In this document: positions 33,598 through 45,013 of the stretch, one piece after another
Numbering within the stretch: the stretch's first letter is position 1
Layout of the letters: each line of letters opens with the position of its first letter
Assembly: GCA_030737835.1 (NCBI GenBank)
Contig: CM060849.1
Span: 21,374,074-21,438,073, forward strand
Reading direction: 5' to 3'
Origin: Acorus gramineus
Taxonomy: Eukaryota > Streptophyta > Magnoliopsida > Acorales > Acoraceae
Length of the DNA stretch: 64,000 nt
The notes under the pieces: model-generated
Database searches by the model: none
What the model saw: the letters and a program-made list of their open reading frames with translations, nothing else
What the model was told of the DNA's origin: nothing
Position numbers and translations under genes: made by a program

Positions 33598-33599
33598 TG

Positions 33600-34480
33600 A
33601 TTTTCTATATATTATACACTGGTTGTTGAAAAAATATCATGTCATAAATTGAAGTATTGAAAAATAAAAAGAAATACAATCATAGAGAAAAGAAAAAAAG
33701 ATTTATGTGATTTAGTATTGCTTAAATCCACAAAGAGTAAAGAGAGATTTTATAAATTATTTGGAATAGAAACTGTGCACTGGGATTACAAATTTGACTC
33801 TCCTTCTCAAACTTTAATTATGATAACATTCATTATATGAATAATTCAACTTACGAATGAGTATATATAAGCCAATATATGATTATAACGCCATCACACA
33901 TAATTTAAAATTATAGCATTACCATTACATGTGAAACTCAACCCATGACAAACTATACTTGACTCTTGATCATGGGAAAATTTCACTGTTGTACTTCTTC
34001 TTTGATGATCACTCAGAAATGGAATGCAAGGCACAAACTCAATAATAATGTATAAATTGATTCTATGTATTATTATATATATTAATAATGTAACGGGTTA
34101 CGAATGTGAATGTAAAAAGAAACGCGTATAAGATGAGTTTAGTCAAATTATTTGATTTAGTGCATTGTTTGACCCACTTTTACAAATAGTCCAAACTAAC
34201 CTGACCATAATTTCCATGGGTTTAGTCAAGAAAAGAAAATTTCCGTGGAGAAAGAAAGATAAAATGATCAACTAATATGAAGTGGGTCCATGGAACATCA
34301 ATAGTCAAAAACACACACCTTGGTTTTAGACGACCTTCGGCACCAATGGTTGGACTCAGTTTAAAATCAGAACCACCACCATCTGGCACCAGGTGCAAAA
34401 GACGCTTCAATGTGTGGACTTTTGGCTCTCTGTCGCATATTTCTTACTTCCATCGTGCTTACCTAAAACCACCCAAACAT
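33600..34480. other. spacer between Gly-rich paralogues 2 and 3
   Basis: AT-rich intergenic DNA with no supported gene. The final few hundred bases are the promoter region of the gene at 34569. Confidence 0.55.
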
Positions 34481-34481
34481 C

Positions 34482-34489
34482 TATAAATA
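34482..34489 (+). promoter_or_regulatory. TATA box of Gly-rich paralogue 3
   Basis: TATAAATA, 80 nt before the chosen start codon and followed by a (CT)n leader tract (34522-34544). It shows that the in-frame ATG at 34491 is upstream of the expected transcription start. Confidence 0.75.
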
Positions 34490-34568
34490 CATGGCATCCC
34501 AAGCTCTTCATTCACCACCATCTCTCTCTCTCTCTCTCTCTCTAGATCTCTCTTTCAAAGAAGCATAT

Positions 34569-34952
34569 ATGGGTTCCTCAATTAAGGCTATAACTATGGT
34601 CATGATCTTTGTGGCTTCATTGGCTATAGTTGAAGTGGAAAGCCGAGTGGCCCGAGAGGATCTCGGGCTCGGGCTGGGCCTGGGCCTGGGAATCGGGCTC
34701 GGCGGCGGCTCGGTCTCCGCCTCGGGCTCCGGCTCGGGCTCCGTTTCCGGACCCGGTGGGTCCCGCTCTGCCTCGGGATCTAGATCCGTTTCCGTCTCGG
34801 GCCCTGGTTCGGGTTCGAGCGCGGGCTCCTCCGCCGGGTCGTCCGCTGGGTCGGGCCAATCGGGTGCGGGTTCGTCTGCCGGATCGAGTGCTGGCTCGGG
34901 TTCGGGTGGTTCGGGATCTGGACAGGGGTCCGGGGTCGGGAACGGCAACTGA
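34569..34952 (+). CDS. secreted Gly/Ser-rich protein, paralogue 3
   Basis: A single exon of 127 residues. MGSSIKAITMVMIFVASLAIVEVES is a signal peptide, followed by R-V-A-R-E-D-L-G, a (GL)n stretch and an irregular Gly/Ser tract containing SAGSSAGSSAGS units, ending GSGVGNGN. An upstream in-frame ATG at 34491 sits next to the TATA box, so the second ATG is used. Compared with paralogues 1 and 2 it lacks the Tyr/Arg/Glu-bearing units and the GRGK end. Its stop codon and 3' flank are duplicated just downstream. Confidence 0.85.
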   Translation: MGSSIKAITMVMIFVASLAIVEVESRVAREDLGLGLGLGLGIGLGGGSVSASGSGSGSVSGPGGSRSASGSRSVSVSGPGSGSSAGSSAGSSAGSGQSGAGSSAGSSAGSGSGGSGSGQGSGVGNGN

Positions 34953-35184
34953 AGTTTATATAAAAAAAAATTTCAGAAGAAATTATGTATGGTTTTTGAA
35001 CGTTAAGATTTGTATGAGATAATGAAACGACGTGAAAAGGATGTTATTGAAGTCAGAGTTCGGGAGTCGGGAACGGCAACTGAAGTTTATATAAAACTAT
35101 TTTTTGAAAGAAATTATGTATGTTTTCAATGTTAAGCTTTGTATGAAATGATGAAACGACGTGAAAGGATGTTATTGAGGTCAG
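34935..35184 (+). repeat. tandem duplication of the 3' end of paralogue 3
   Basis: 34935-35056 and 35066-35184 both begin GTCGGGAACGGCAACTGAAG, covering the last codons, the stop and the 3' UTR. They differ by small indels and substitutions. The second copy has no reading frame leading into it. Confidence 0.92.
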
Positions 35185-36621
35185 TTGGACCAGCCTTTGG
35201 TGTTATCCATTTGATATAAATATGTGATAAAAAAATTTAAAGTGATCCTTTTTTTTTATGCCATTTGAAATTTGCCAGCTCCTTTTACACCATATTCAAT
35301 AAATTTATTTGATTTATATTTCTTTATTGAAATTTTTTTAAAATTAACCTTAATTAAATAATTAATGTCGAATTCCCAAAAGTTAATCTAAAAAAAATTA
35401 AGTAGACAAAAAAAAAGTGATCCCCGGTGATGAAAAGAATGAAATATAAAATATTTTAAATTAATTTGAGAGATAAAAGAATTTAATGAGTAGTTAATGG
35501 CATAAGACCCACATGCATTAAAACTCATAATGTTTCTCTCTTTGAAGGGTGATGGTCATTAAATAAAGAAAAAACAGCATCATGAGGTGACACTGATGTG
35601 GCATGGCCAAATGATAAAAAAAATGGTAAAGTGTAAACAGTTTAAATAATTTTTTTAGAAATGTTACTTTTAACATTAATTATTTAATTATGATTAATTT
35701 AAAAAATATCCCTTCTTTATTTGCATGTTTCATTAACAAAACTCATTCATCTGCATCGTTCTCATGTTCACATTTTAAACCCACGTTGATTGATTGATGT
35801 GAAATCAGTTGGAATTGGATTTTGGGGAACAAAATTTTCTTGTTGGCTGGTGGAAGGGATTGATTTAATCTGTGAAGGAGGAGTTTCTTTTCCAAATCTT
35901 TTAATTTGTGTTTTTTCAGTTGGGGTAGACGAGAAATGAAAATAAAAATTGTTACAGATAATAACACATGAAATTGGTTGAGATTTAGATTAACTCATTT
36001 AATGTTGCAAATGGAAGCATTGGGATTTTATTTACACTTAATTATCATAACTAAACAAAATATTGTATTTGACTTGATGTAAATAAGAACTCACTCCCAT
36101 TTACACTGTACCCAAACCTGATGCAAAAGTTATTCTATTTTTATTTTTCTTGTTGACTCAAGACGCTTATAAGATCTTAATATAGATCGGATCTTTCATA
36201 CCATTTCATGCTGTGTTATAGATGACAAACTGACAAGAAGGAGGAGGTGAACTAACGAGGAGGTGATCCAACTTGAAAAAATTGTTTTCTATAAATAATT
36301 GTGTGCAAATTTGATGAGCATACAAACAAATTCTGAGAGGTACAAATAGGTGTACCCCAAAAAAATATGCAACCAAATTTGTGTGTGCGTGTGTGTGTGT
36401 ACAAGGGAGTTACAAAGTCCATTGGATAGACTGGACCAAACTATTAGTAATATTAAAAAGATTGGGGTCATCATCAACTGGAAATTGTTGAGCATGCCAC
36501 CAAACCATTATAGAGAAATGTATACGTTACAGTCTTGCATATAGTAGTGTTGAAACAAAATTTTCAAATGCATAATTTTTAACTCTTATAAAAATTGAAA
36601 GATAATTATATATATGATTCA

Positions 36622-36830
36622 TCCCTAGTTGTTATAGCACAACGGTTCAGAGTTTACTTGTGTTAAGGGTAGGTCTTATATTCGAGTCTTGGTGCTGTGT
36701 CATAGCTCCTGTTTATTAGACGAAATTCAAAAGAATTTTCTGTGGGACCAGGAACAAACAGGCGGAGGTAGTTTTCCCAGCTTGACAATAAAATCAACCA
36801 CAAAGAGTCCCTTCATTGTAAAAAAAAAAA
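36622..36830 (+). mobile_element. tRNA-derived SINE with target-site duplication
   Basis: A pol III A-box-like TAGCACAACGG (36634-36644) and a B-box-like ATTCGAGTC (about 36681-36689) open the element, and an A-run ends it (about 36820-36830). Direct repeats of 18 bp flank it, 36604-36621 and 36831-36848, with one mismatch (AATTATAT[A/A][T/C]ATGATTCA). The length of ~209 bp is typical of plant SINEs. Confidence 0.88.
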
Positions 36831-37747
36831 AATTATATACATGATTCAGCACTCATTTCTTAGCTTAGAAGCTACATCAATAACTTTAATTACATGTATA
36901 TAAAATTCGGATCTCACCGAATCCGATTAATACAAATAAAGCAGAGCCGCTTAGCAGATTTGGGTGGGATTGCTTTAAAAAAATAAAATAAAATGAACAC
37001 CGGACCCTGCTTACCTCCTCCTGTACAGTAATTACATTAAATTAAAAGTAAATGACAAAAAAAAATCTAAAAATCCTCGATACCCAAGTTAATCCATTTT
37101 TGAAAAACATATAGAAAATGTCATTTTACCTATTTATAGCATGTAACAAGTAAAATATTTATGATTTAAAACATGATTTAACATATTCGAGTAAAATAAT
37201 TTTATAATTATGGTTTTGCTGGATATTGAGTTCTGTCAGTGTCAATCGAGCTTGATTTTCACACGTTCAATTATCTCTTGCTTCACTCGTTTTAAAGGAT
37301 AAGTTGATTTTGGATATTTCAATTGTTTATTGGTCATCTTTTCATAAAACTGATTAAAAACACTTTAAAAGCAAGCGGCCACAATTTCCAAAGTGTGGGT
37401 CCTATATTCATGATATTATCACTGGAAGTCGAAAAAAGAAATCATACCTTAATCATATCTACTCAGCTCTCTTGACAACACATCTTTCATTTTTTTTATT
37501 ATTACAGGGCTTGGAAAATCCATTAGCAACTGATGACACGACCCGCCGGCATACGAACAACGACATTTAAAAAATTATAGGATTAAAAAAAAATCTCAAC
37601 TGTAGGTGTGATTACATAGTCTTCATGTTGATTAATCACTAATTAATCCTTCTAGTTGTGTTATTTACATTGTTTTAAGACACTGTTTAAAAACACGATG
37701 CATACCCTTGCGTTCTGAAAAGCCTGAGATTGAAATCACGCGGATAA

Positions 37748-37977
37748 GGATCCGTTTAGATATGAGTTTAGATGAATTCTGCGTTTTAAAAGCTAAAAAT
37801 TTTGAAACTCAGATCCAAACATATTTTCAGCGTTTAGCTTTTCAAACCACAATCTTCTATTTTAGGTTAAAAAATCTTATGATTGAAAATATAATAAAAT
37901 ATAACTTTTTAAAAACTGAGTTTGAAACATAAGATTTTAAGAATCTCATTGTTTCAACCTCACATCCAAACGCACCC
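37748..37977. mobile_element. Tourist-like MITE, copy 2 (230 bp)
   Basis: The inverse-orientation sister of 33311-33540, same length. Flanked by TAA at 37745-37747 and 37978-37980. Ends GGATCCGTTTAGATATGAG and, inverted, GGGTGCGTTTGGATGTGAG. Confidence 0.85.
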
Positions 37978-39374
37978 TAAGAAGTGAAAATTTCATAAGC
38001 ATTGCTTATTTTGTAAATAAAATCCGTCAAGTGCTTATTTAACACAAAATGTTCAAATAAATTTGGATTCAAGATGAATTTTTTATATTTTTAATAATAA
38101 GTTTGTTCCACTATGAATCCAAATAAGCCAAGTGAAACATATAATTTAGGATTTTTTATTTTTAAGTTCCTATAAATCATAGAATTTAGTGATTGATCCC
38201 TCACTTTTTCATATTTTGATTTTAACCCCCAGATTTAAAGGATATGTTCTTTTTTAGTCCCTCCCAGAGATTAAAAAAAATCAAATAATTTAAAAATAAG
38301 TCCTGATTTATGAGGATTTAAAAATAAAAAACCAATAATTTATTGTAAAAAACAATGAAACTTTAATTTTAATTTAATAAAAATTCTAAGTTGCATATTG
38401 AAAAGTCAAAACATATGAAAATTATCATTGACTTTGTAGTTTTAAAAAATGTCCCTACAACATAACAAATCAATCACATGGCAAAAACCGATCTTGACTT
38501 ATTCTATAAAATAATGGATTATAGAAAATATACTCCCAATCAATTTTTTAAATGGTTTGCTAACTTAAAAAAAAGAGTAAAATATCAAAATAAAAAAATT
38601 TGTAAAGCCGAATATCTAAAAATTAATCGAACAAAAAAAAATCTAAAAATCAAGTTTTCTACGTTTGGGAGTGTGATGGCAAAAGCGACGTTTATTAGAT
38701 GCGACAATTGAGATACTAATCCAGATGTGAGCGTGTTAAAAAAGATTTCCAATACCTTGCTTTCTATGTTTGTCACCATTTCCACGTTTCGGAAGCTTGG
38801 AGTGCATATGATCATTAGACCCCTCGTTTATACTTTATATATGCTCAACCTAAACCTGCAAAGGTGAAATTGTAAAACACTCACAAAGAGCAACCAATTG
38901 AAAACTTGCGTTGCGAGAAGCATTGTTTTGGAACAACGAACAACACTTTTTTTTACACTATGAACAAGAGATGGGAATGTTGATGTCGTCGATGTGAAAC
39001 CGTGTTTGGAAGGGGATTTGCACGTTTGAATGCGTCCACACCGTAGGCGCAGTCGCAGGCGAAAGTGAAACACCTGTAGCAATAAAAGAAGAAGAAAAAA
39101 TCTCTGTTTGATAATGGGTTTCAATTTCAAACGGGTATCAGCTCTAAACCCGATTAAAACCCTTAGTGCATCACCACCGTCCATTTCGTGATCCTCCAAA
39201 AAAAAAAAAAATTCAACAAATTAAACGATAATTATAACACAAAAACTAAACCGCGTGTCAGAAGAGAGTGAGAAATGACATGGAAACACCGGGCCGAGGA
39301 AAGTGAAAAATTCGGGCAAAATAATCGCCGACCCACGGTACGCGATTACACGCCGATTTCCTGTGGGCACCCCC

Positions 39375-39382
39375 TATAAATA
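39375..39382 (+). promoter_or_regulatory. TATA box of GAE
   Basis: TATAAATA, 136 nt upstream of the start codon. The predicted leader of roughly 100 nt contains a CCGCCACCACC-rich stretch. Confidence 0.7.
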
Positions 39383-39510
39383 AATACCCACAACAGCCCA
39401 AATCGACTTCAGCAGGTACTGAAAATCAATTCATCCTTTCATTAAAAAAAGAAAAAAAAAACCCTAAATCACCGCCGCCACCACCACCACCGTCAGATCT
39501 AGAGACGAAA

Positions 39511-40836
39511 ATGCGGTTGTTAATGGAGGAGGAGCTCTTCCCATCGACGCCGGGGAAGGTGAAGATCGAGCGAGCCCACGCCTTCAACCGCCAGTTCAAC
39601 CGGTGCTTCGCGTCGACCTCCACTATGTTCTTGTGGACCCTCTTTTTGATCGCCCTCACCGTCTCCTACCTCAGCTTCAAGAGCTTCGTCGACACCGGCA
39701 CCCACTACTTCAACCTCTCCGCCGTCTCCCCTTCCTCCCGCGCCTGGGGCGGCCTCCAGTGGGAGAAGCACGTCCGCACCTCCGCCCAGATCCGCCGCTC
39801 CGGCAGCGGCGGCGCCTCCGTCCTCGTCACCGGCGCCGCCGGCTTTGTCGGCTTCCACGTCTCCCTCGCTCTGAGGAAGCGCGGCGACGGCGTCGTCGGC
39901 CTCGACAACTTCAACTCCTACTACGACCCCTCGCTCAAGCGCGCGCGCCGCGACCTCCTCGCGAAGTCCGGGGTCTTCGTCGTGGACGGCGACGTCAATG
40001 ATGCGAGGCTCCTCGCGAAGCTCTTCGACGTGGTGGCCTTCACGCACGTGATGCACCTCGCGGCGCAGGCGGGCGTCCGGTACGCGATCGAGAATCCGGC
40101 GTCGTACGTCCACAGCAACGTCGCCGGCCTCGTGACGCTCCTGGAGGCCTGCAAATCGGCGGATCCGCAGCCGGCGATCGTCTGGGCGTCGTCGAGCTCC
40201 GTCTACGGCCTCAACGACAAGGTCCCCTTCTCGGAGTCCGACAAGACGGACCGACCGGCGAGTCTCTACGCGGCGACGAAGAAGGCCGGGGAGGCGATCA
40301 CGCACACCTACAACCACATCTACGGCCTCTCCATCACGGGCCTCCGGTTCTTCACCGTGTACGGCCCGTGGGGGAGGCCCGACATGGCCTACTTCTCGTT
40401 CACGCGCAACATCCTGCAAGGGAAGCCCATCACGGTCTACCGCGGGAAGGACAAGCGGGACCTCGCGCGCGACTTCACGTACATCGACGACATCGTGAAG
40501 GGGTGCGTCGCGTCGCTCGACACGGCGGGGCGGAGCACCGGGAGCGGGGGCAAGAAGAGGGGGGCGGCGCCGTACAGGATCTTCAACTTGGGGAACACGT
40601 CGCCGGTGACGGTGCCGGAGCTGGTGGGGATACTGGAGAGGCACCTGAAAGTGAAGGCGAAGAAGAACGTCGTGGAGATGCCGGGGAACGGGGACGTGCC
40701 GTTCACGCACGCGAACGTGAGCCGCGCGCGCGCGCAGTTGGGGTACAAGCCCGCGACGGACCTCGACGCGGGTCTCAAGAGGTTCGTCAAATGGTACCTC
40801 TCTTACTACGGTTACAACAGAAAGACCGGCATGTGA
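39511..40836 (+). CDS. GAE: UDP-glucuronate 4-epimerase (GAE1/GAE6-like)
   Basis: An intronless frame of 441 residues. The N terminus (MRLLMEEELFPSTPGKVKIERAH) is followed by one membrane anchor (about residues 39-57), giving a type II Golgi protein. The extended short-chain dehydrogenase fold has the NAD-binding GAAGFVG (108-114), HLAAQAGVRYA, ASSSSVYG (226-233) and the catalytic Y253-x3-K257 in SLYAATKKAGE. FFTVYGPWGRPDMA and FTYIDDIVKG complete it. It interconverts UDP-glucuronate and UDP-galacturonate, the donor for pectin synthesis. Length and architecture are those of the plant family. The frame is strikingly GC-rich at third positions compared with its AT-rich surroundings, and this is why long antisense frames appear over it. 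Confidence 0.98.
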   Translation: MRLLMEEELFPSTPGKVKIERAHAFNRQFNRCFASTSTMFLWTLFLIALTVSYLSFKSFVDTGTHYFNLSAVSPSSRAWGGLQWEKHVRTSAQIRRSGSGGASVLVTGAAGFVGFHVSLALRKRGDGVVGLDNFNSYYDPSLKRARRDLLAKSGVFVVDGDVNDARLLAKLFDVVAFTHVMHLAAQAGVRYAIENPASYVHSNVAGLVTLLEACKSADPQPAIVWASSSSVYGLNDKVPFSESDKTDRPASLYAATKKAGEAITHTYNHIYGLSITGLRFFTVYGPWGRPDMAYFSFTRNILQGKPITVYRGKDKRDLARDFTYIDDIVKGCVASLDTAGRSTGSGGKKRGAAPYRIFNLGNTSPVTVPELVGILERHLKVKAKKNVVEMPGNGDVPFTHANVSRARAQLGYKPATDLDAGLKRFVKWYLSYYGYNRKTGM

Positions 40837-41024
40837 ACAGACCGGGGCTTTTTTTTTTTTTAATTTTTCATTTTTTGGGGGATTAATCCGAAAAAGTCCA
40901 GTCTGGGTATTTTCGGTATTTGGGTTTTATTCCCCCAAAAAGACATGGAAATGCACATAAATTAATTTTTTTGTTTTTTGTTTTTAATGCGGTATCTATC
41001 CCTATATTATATATAAAAAAAAAT

Positions 41025-41030
41025 AATAAA
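41025..41030 (+). terminator. candidate polyadenylation signal of GAE
   Basis: AATAAA about 190 nt after the GAE stop codon, in an A/T-rich stretch. It is a reasonable near-upstream element, but plant signals are loose. Confidence 0.4.
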
Positions 41031-41039
41031 GATAATTAT

Positions 41040-44000
41040 GAGGTGGAGATGAAATTAAGGGGACACCACCGCGAAAGGGGAAGGGACAGCTAATGATGGT
41101 GAAATTCGAGGCAAAGCGACAGCTGGTACGAGTGTGACGTGGACCCTGTTTGGATGGATCTGGGCCGTCCGTGTTCGGTGTGCAGTATATGACATGAGTT
41201 CAAATCGTCCGGACATTTGAATAAGGGGTTGGATCGTGTCGTGTCACTACTAATCCGCGGAGAGTCTTGAATGTGGAGTCCACGACGAAAGAGGGGGCGT
41301 GGTGACCGTACGATATTGATCGGAAGGTGAAACGTAGTTTCAGTGGGGGGAGTTGGAGGATGGTCTGGAATGGTGAGGGTGGGGTCTGCTTTTAAGAGGA
41401 AAAAAAATAAATTGAGATTTTTTTTAAGTTTTTCTTTTGGAATGCACGTTAAGTTAGGGGCCAGAGTGGGGGAGTGGAAAAGGCGTGGGTTACTTTGGAC
41501 GAAAGATATTTATTTCATAATAAATGATGAATGAACTTTGCTTTATTTTTACAATATATATGCTTTGTGTGTGGCATATGCAACGTGGTGACAAAATTTG
41601 GAATGGGAAAAATCCATAAAACCCTTTACAAACTGTCTTATATCCTTGTAACGCTGCATTTCATGAATATCTATACAATCCCTTGCAAACACTGGATAAA
41701 TTCATATTAATCCTTCTGTCAGTCAAAACTCTAGAAATCTAATGTTAGTGTCATTCGAGCACTAAAATATATTTGTAGAACATGGTGGGAGTACTGGAGA
41801 TGCTCTAGCATATTGATTTTTAATTAAAAAAAAATCACTATCTTGAATACATACAGAATATAAATCACTCATTAACAAGCAAAATCCCTTGATTCACCAC
41901 CGTATGTCACTCGCTTGAACAAAATCGAAAGAAATCTTGGGCTGGAACTATTACATTCAGACAATTCTGCAATCATTACTGCATGCGTTAGTATATACTT
42001 TTTTTAAAAGTATATAAATGTGTGTTTTCAATTCATTTTGAATATGTACATTATATATTATATTATATTATATTATATATGTAATTTCACTAAGAAGTTT
42101 ATAATTAAAAATATTTATATGACTACGATAATGATTAAGGCTGTGTTTGAATGTAAAAAATTATAAAATCTCATGTTTTAAACTAGCATTTAAAAGCATT
42201 GTTTTAATGGCTTTTCAATAGCTATATTTTTTATGCATGAAATTGAACAGTAAAATGTGTTTGAATCCATGTTAAAAAAATCTTTTGTTTTTCAAACTTC
42301 AAAAGGCTCTAAGGTGGTGTTTAGATGTAGGTTTAGGAATATTATAAATTTACAGGAATTTGATTTTTCCAAACCCGTTTTCAAATAGAAAAAAAAAAAG
42401 TTTAATTAAAAGCTGTATACACATTTTTACAAATAAGTGTCCAAAGATTAACTTTTTCATAATATGTTGAGAGATAATTTTATGCAAACTTGATTTTAAA
42501 CTCAACTTAAAAAAAAAAACTAATTTTCAAACCCATACTTCAACACAAAGTATAATATTTTCTTCTCAATTTAGGGTTATGCAAGCCCCACAGTCCACTC
42601 TTGTCAAAGGGGTTTGTATTGAGATAATTCATGGGCCGGCCCAGGCTATGATGTTGGACCCCAGTTAGAAAACGGCCAGGCCAGAGCATGGGCCGATCCA
42701 TTCTAAGGACCAAGTAAATTAGTGAGTGCTTTTACCCTCAGTTTTTTTTACCGTTCAAATTACAGTCCTACATATCTAATTACAGATTCAGTGGCATATA
42801 CCTTGTTAGACGATGTATGTGCATTGCTAAATTTTTTCTTACATTTACTAATAATTGGTTCATTCAACTCGAAATGGATCGATATACACTTTTTATTAAA
42901 GCATATACCTCATTAGATAATGTTTACTATTTAAAAAAATGAAAAACATTTGTGGTATGGGTTTTGATCGGTAAATATGACTGAGTCTAACATTTTTCTA
43001 ATTAGATACGTCTAGACACGAACCCGACCGGACCTGTTCCTGATTACACGTGTAATTTACCTGATCTAGTGGACCTATACATAAAATCAGGTCGGGTCCT
43101 GGTCCACCCCAACTCGACATGGACACGAGACCCCACTGTTTTATATATAAGCCCATATAATATATAGTAAACTTAGTAATGCAATGTACTTGTTTAACTT
43201 TGATTAACTTATTTTACTGTTTTGGACAATGAACTTTTAAATTTGTAAAATTTAGTTGGTTTCTTACATGATTTATTTTGGGTGTTGTTGTTACTTGTAA
43301 AATTTTAAAAAGTAGGCTTAATTTTTATGTGTTTGTGTTGTTTTAAATCTTCTTAGTATTTAGGTTAATATATTTTTATGTTTTGAAAACTACGCTAGAT
43401 TTTTAATTTATAAATTGTTTTGCAAAGATGAGGCTCTTCTTTTGTTGATCCACCCCGAGACATAATTTGGACTTGACAATAACAATGGGTTGGGTCCCCC
43501 CCAACCCAATCTGGACCCGACTAGTTGACATGCCTAGTCTAAATCCATAGGTAAATATAGATTCAAAATATCATGAGTGCTGTTACACAATTTTTTTTCC
43601 ATTCTCATATGCGTCCATTAAAAATCATTGGAGCATATGCTTACATTAACGAGGTATGTGCTTCGATAAATTTTTTTATATTTTCTATAAATACATCTAT
43701 TCAATTTAATAGAGTATATGTTTCTTTTTTTATATAAAAAAAAATATATACTTCATTAGATGATGCATACTATTTTTTTAAAAATCAAACATATGTAGAC
43801 TGAAATGAGAGCTGAAAAACATAATGTTTATACATTATCCAAATATTATTATAATCCAAGTAATGATTATTGATTTAATTTAGTATTAACTGATTATAAT
43901 AATTTATTGGTCATTACCATCTAGGGATTTGATGTAAAACTTTTTTTTTTATATCTATTGAAAAAAGAATAAACATTTTGTTACATAGTCTTTTTTACAA

Positions 44001-44880
44001 CCTTAAATGCAGTACCGCATGCACATGTGTTTTGAGCAGTAAATAGACCCAATGTAATATCTCTCTCTCTCTCTTTTTTTTTTTACTATCATGGATGGGC
44101 TATGTTAGAATAATATCATTTTTGAGTATTGGGATATCTCAAATCTAAATTCCACCTATTTGATACTTTAAGTCATAGATAATTAAATTATTTTAATATT
44201 TATGATTATTCTAATATAAATAATAATAAAATAATTTTTTATTTGATTGTATTTTGAATTATTCTTATTAGAAAACGTAATAATAAAGTTTTTATTGTTT
44301 AGATAAAATGTAAATAAGTATGAATAAAGATTTATAAAATGTGAAAAAATGATGACAGTGGGCTCACGTATTCTTTTATATTAAATAACCTGAAATAATT
44401 TAATTTCAGGGGTTGATTGAAATTCATATTTTGCTATTTTAACATACAAATTCTCATTTATTCAAGCCATTCAAATATCCTTTTTGAAGCTATTTCGACT
44501 CTGTTCTTAATTATTTCCGTCCTATTGCTGAACCAAACGGGTCAAAGTCTTATTTAAAACACGTTTTAATAGAAATTTATGTTCTAATCGATTAAAAAAT
44601 AAAAAACGAGTACTTCTAAAATTTTCACTGTTGTAGGAAAATCAAAATCTAGAATAAGAACTACTCATTCCAGATGGACCGAGATACACGGATCAGGGCC
44701 ACTCATCTGGAAAAACTCATCAGATGAACGGTCTCCATAGAGAGGGATGGTTTCTGAGTCCATGGAATCATCGAATCGAAGCCATTAAAGAGAGGACGAC
44801 TTCTTCAAGCCTTGCTCGTCCGTGCGCGTGTGAGAGACTGAGAACTCAGTGAACGATTTGGAGCTTTTCGTTCTCCGATC
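41040..44880. other. intergenic region between GAE and coatomer zeta
   Basis: No gene is supported. Contents include a truncated relative of the 21218 foldback element (about 41606-41720), poor copies of the 230-bp MITE family (about 42137-42330), two related AGCATATAC(C/T)T-bearing repeats (about 42720-42960 and 43566-43830) separated by a segment with inverted GGGTCGGGTCC-type words (about 43010-43550), and a degraded relative of the MITE at 56695 (about 44170-44400). Confidence 0.55.
44170..44400. mobile_element. degraded relative of the 56695-57123 MITE
   Basis: The core from about 44255 to 44385 follows the same word order as 56785-56955: ATTATTC, AAACGTAA, TAATAA, TTGTTTAG, TAAAATGT, AATGATGACAGT, GTGGGCTCAC, TATTCTTT. 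Its ends are too decayed to define. Confidence 0.6.
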
Positions 44881-45013
44881 ACAACAAAGGCACGGTTTTT
44901 TCCCTTCTTTTCATGATCTCAAACCCTAAACGAAAACGCGATCTGAGATCTGTATTTATCTCTTTTTTTTTTTTCTGAAATACTTTTTTTTTTTTTCAGG
45001 AATTGTAGAGACC

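Larger units (their letters stand above)
35190..39370. other. intergenic region between Gly-rich paralogue 3 and GAE
   Basis: About 4.2 kb with no supported gene. It holds a SINE (36622-36830), a Tourist-like MITE (37748-37977), a short GT tract (about 36380-36402) and AT-rich filler. The small open frames present, including one near 38478 and one on the minus strand near 38828-39199, show no domain or composition argument for coding. Confidence 0.6.

Noticed and set aside
34491..34568. Upstream in-frame ATG for Gly-rich paralogue 3 (MASQALHSPPS...)
   Set aside because: It lies directly after the TATA box, upstream of the expected transcription start, and would bury the signal peptide.
39520..40710. 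396-codon frame antisense to GAE
   Set aside because: An expected by-product of extreme third-position GC in the real gene. Its Arg/Val/Asp-rich translation has no family resemblance.
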